A stretch of 18,932 bases of DNA. It comes from Saccoglossus kowalevskii (lineage: Eukaryota > Hemichordata > Enteropneusta > Harrimaniidae). Positions 16,177-18,932 of this stretch are shown piece after piece. The notes under the pieces are model-generated. The model was given only the letters and a program-made list of their open reading frames with translations. It searched no databases and had not been told where the DNA came from. The position numbers and the translations under genes were made by a program. The stretch is taken from the NCBI RefSeq assembly GCF_000003605.2, contig NW_003108096.1:144898-163829 (forward strand), given 5' to 3'. The first letter of the stretch is position 1; every line of letters starts with the position of its first letter.

Positions 16177-17166
16177 CTGTGGTTGGAGTAAACATGATTC
16201 GATTGTGTAAAATAATAAAAATCATAGGAACATTACAATTATAAAAAAAATAATTAATATTATAATACGGTGACATAATTTGCATTATCACAAATTCACA
16301 AATATCACGTAAGACACCCTCACAGTTCATTTTCATTGATTCCTTTCGTTTATGAGCTGCATAGAGTTACCACGGGTGGCGCAGAGAAATTGTTATAAGT
16401 GTGCCACAGTTTTTTTTTTTTTGTATTGACAAAACTCAATGTATTTTCACTGAATTGAGAGTACCTTTTGTATGCCCAAAGTTTTTTCCCCTGAGCTTCA
16501 GCTGCCAGTCAAATTGGCAAAACAGCAATTTTTGTCTGTCTCCATATGGGTATACCATTGTTATAACTGCGTATTGTACTGTTTTATTATTGTTCTACTG
16601 TTCTCCAGTTATTCATCACCGAGTGTACTTAAATATTTCCAGTTCTGACAGTGTTGCCTCAATTTGCATTTAGATTTTACCGACTTGCATTTCTATTTTA
16701 ATCTCTTCAAAATCAACATGTTCCAACAAATTGATAATTTTCAAGAATTTTATAACTGTAAATGATGTGAATAAATAAATTTACTTTTTCTTAGTACATG
16801 TAGATAATTAGCTGGTTCCCAGCAATCCTTGTGAATGGCAAATCTGACATAAGTAGCTAGTAATTGCCATATTGTTTCACTGGGCCAAGATTTGGCCCTA
16901 CCGGTAGATTCAAATTTTCAATCCAATTTTCTAAAAACAAGTCTGTATTACTGCAGTAACGCCAGTCCCATTCAGTCGATCTGCTTCAGATTCATATTTG
17001 CACATATTTTGAGAGTTAAAGGAAACCCGTGCTCTATATATAGAACAACCAGAAATGACATCAGGTAAATAGGGAAATATAGTGAAGAATGGGAACATGA
17101 TCAACCAATCAGAATGTGGGCTTTGGTGCACCATGACGACCGAGACGGTAGATAAGCACAAATAAG

Positions 17167-17180
17167 CCACTAGAGGGTGC
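17167..17180 (+). promoter_or_regulatory. CTCF-like motif
   Basis: CCACTAGAGGGTGC matches the animal CTCF core CCASYAGRKGGCRS at 13 of 14 positions. It abuts the hammerhead-like repeat, so it may simply be part of that element. Confidence 0.3.
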
Positions 17181-17215
17181 TGAAGAAGGTAACTAGCTTC
17201 AAAACGTTTACCTTC
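17181..17215 (+). ncRNA. Hammerhead-like motif, degenerate (site 2), overlapping a hairpin
   Basis: CTGAAGAAG, 13 nt, then AAACGT repeats the layout of site 1 (CTGAAGAAG, 12 nt, AAACGT). GAAGGTAA (17185-17192) and TTACCTTC (17208-17215) form a perfect 8-bp stem. The GAAA core base is altered to CAAA, so catalysis is unlikely. Confidence 0.25.
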
Positions 17216-18932
17216 AAGAGCAATATTGAAAGGGTGGATGTGGTAGTCGTCGTGCCGCGCATGCAAGACATTTGTGTTGATAAACATTGATTTTCCCACA
17301 ATCCAATGCGCTCATCTAATGGAAACCACAAGTATGAGGTCACTCTTCATCCCAGAGTTTCTAGCGCAGGCAGACCAATACCTCTGCCACACATGACTTT
17401 TCACGCTATGATACGCAGGTGTTGTTCAGGTATTCAAGATGGCTCCCATACCCAGTTGGCAGGGAAACTATAAAAACTTTCTCTTCCCATACACTTTCGA
17501 CAACTTCCATCTGCTTTGGTTTCAATTCCACGTCAAGATTGTATTCATTCAGAATGCGAACTCAGTCATATTTAAATATAGTTCGGATTTGACCAAGCCA
17601 ATGACCCTTGATTTGCATAAATGCATAATCAAGCTGTGGCAGAAGTGATTTGCTTGGCGAGTGGTACGAGGTTTAACCTGGCTGTGGCTTGCACTAATTA
17701 CCGCCAATGACTACCTCAATACCTTCCAATCACTTAAGAAATACCTAATTAAAACTTGGTAACATCTCAGTTTGTACTCATTGATCTCGTTAATAAATCT
17801 CAAAGAAATAAAACAAATACACATTTATTTTGGTTAGAATTCATGCATATTTTATTAACCTCGCACTCTGTAGTTCTTATCTTGATAGACTTGAAAGCGT
17901 ATTAACTACTGTCCAAAGTAATTGATTGTCTGATTTTGCACAATTTGGGAGAAGTATATATGCTAAATCACCGATGATTGTCAGAGCGACCAAATGTTGG
18001 TGACGTTCTCAGATCTGCTAGCCAACACTTAAATAGTTTTCCAATGCATATGAATTCAGATAAATTCAGCTCCAAGGCTCACATAAGTTTAGTACAGTGG
18101 TTGAATCCAATCAAATTATTTCCCCACAATTTGTACACATTCAGACCAACAAACACAACACATAATAAGTGTCAAGACATCAATAAAGCTTTATGAATGA
18201 TTTCTGAGAGCAGACAACTTTTCATTTTTGATTTCTATATCCTGGTAATCGTCTTTACATATTTTGAATGGCAGTGATTCAAATGACTGCATGATCCATT
18301 CTTGGAAAAAAAAATTGTCAAATAAAACGTATATATATATAAACCACTATTGCAAGCTTTGTACAGTGAAAACTAAACAATAATTACAATTATTATATGA
18401 TCACAAATTAGAACACAGATCTTTAGTTGAAAACTTTTCATGAAAGATATAACATGATTGTAGCACTATACCGTGATGTACTGGACCACAGTGAGCCCAG
18501 TAAATGCCAGTGATGGTAGTGGCACGAGAGTACAACATCCAGTAAAAACAATATTGGTCATAAAATAAAAAAAAGCAGCCTTCTTCACTTGAAGGGATTC
18601 AGCTTTCCCTGGTGCCCTTTGAAAAATACAAATTTTGTCTTAACAGCTCCTATACACTGAGGCAATTTTATAAAATATTGCTGTGAAAATGAGTGCACTC
18701 TCAAGTTTCAAGTCCAAGTCCTGTATACACTTCAAACGGGTATTGAAATAGTCAAAACAATCATCAGTAATAAGATTTTCTCTAGACTTTTTGAAAATGA
18801 TAATCCTTTATACTTCTGTCAATGGTCACTCTGGGAATTACCAACATGAAACTTTTTTGTTTGTTTATTCAAAGATTAACCACGTTTTTAGCATGTGTTA
18901 ATTGCTATCGGCGCTTAGAATTTCTGTGTGTA

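Larger units (their letters stand above)
15900..18932. other. Right-flank spacer, no supported gene
   Basis: Several open frames of 70-120 codons occur, but none shows conserved domains, codon regularity or paired splice sites. A hydrophobic minus-strand frame at 18466-18621 is the closest to an exon but unrecognised. Repeats in it are listed separately. Confidence 0.45.

Noticed and set aside
16931-17299. Longest open frame in the window, 122 codons, minus strand.
   Set aside because: Crosses the hammerhead-like repeat and its hairpin, shows no domain or splice context, and has repeat-derived composition.
17439-17648. Plus-strand frame starting at AAGATGGCTCC, a good initiation or YY1-like context.
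   Set aside because: The 69-residue product has no recognisable features and no exon partner; the AAGATGGC word alone is weak evidence for a promoter.
18466-18621. Minus-strand open frame with a hydrophobic stretch (AFFYFMTNIVFTGCCTLVPL...) preceded by a possible acceptor.
   Set aside because: Reads like a membrane segment but matches no family I know. A second frame over the same bases is equally open, and no partner exon was found.
1-18932. tRNA, rRNA, CRISPR array, bacterial operon or phage features.
   Set aside because: None found; exon-intron structure and composition are those of an animal nuclear genome.

Overview
The window looks like nuclear DNA of an invertebrate animal, probably marine. 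It is AT-rich, the only convincing gene is split into many GT-AG exons, and the spacer DNA is full of short foldback elements, tandem duplications and the words ACATGTA and AGAGGGCGC, which I associate with echinoderm, hemichordate, amphioxus and mollusc genomes. The encoded protein resembles vertebrate HORMAD1, but I cannot name the species.

One complete gene fills most of the window on the minus strand, coding from 15425 down to 3126. I rebuilt it from 18 coding exons plus a likely untranslated first exon. All junctions are GT-AG, every splice phase agrees, and the joined frame is 1851 nt (616 codons plus stop). It encodes a meiotic HORMA-domain axis protein of the HORMAD1/Hop1 family: HORMA domain (about residues 22-232), an acidic linker with SQ sites, a C4HC3 PHD finger (343-386), a winged helix (about 400-475), a second SQ-rich linker, and a basic tail that aligns with the vertebrate HORMAD1 C-terminus and probably carries the closure motif. 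The PHD plus winged helix matches the chromatin-binding region of Hop1-type proteins, which human HORMAD1 lacks. Three exons are microexons of 21, 27 and 11 nt, all inside the HORMA domain. The promoter region (15745-15900) holds CCAAT, CRE-like and E2F-like sites.

The introns carry several apparently independent short inverted-repeat elements (6197-6304, 11141-11461, 12167-12258, 13204-13598) and a tandem duplication (14720-15040). The left flank (1-3050) is noncoding: a retroelement-like tail with a 43-bp tandem repeat, a hammerhead-like motif, and a composite field of roughly 100-bp degenerate repeats interrupted by a duplicated segment of about 165-185 bp. The right flank (15900-18932) has no gene I can support; it holds a second hammerhead-like motif, a CTCF-like site and a perfect 16-bp palindrome.
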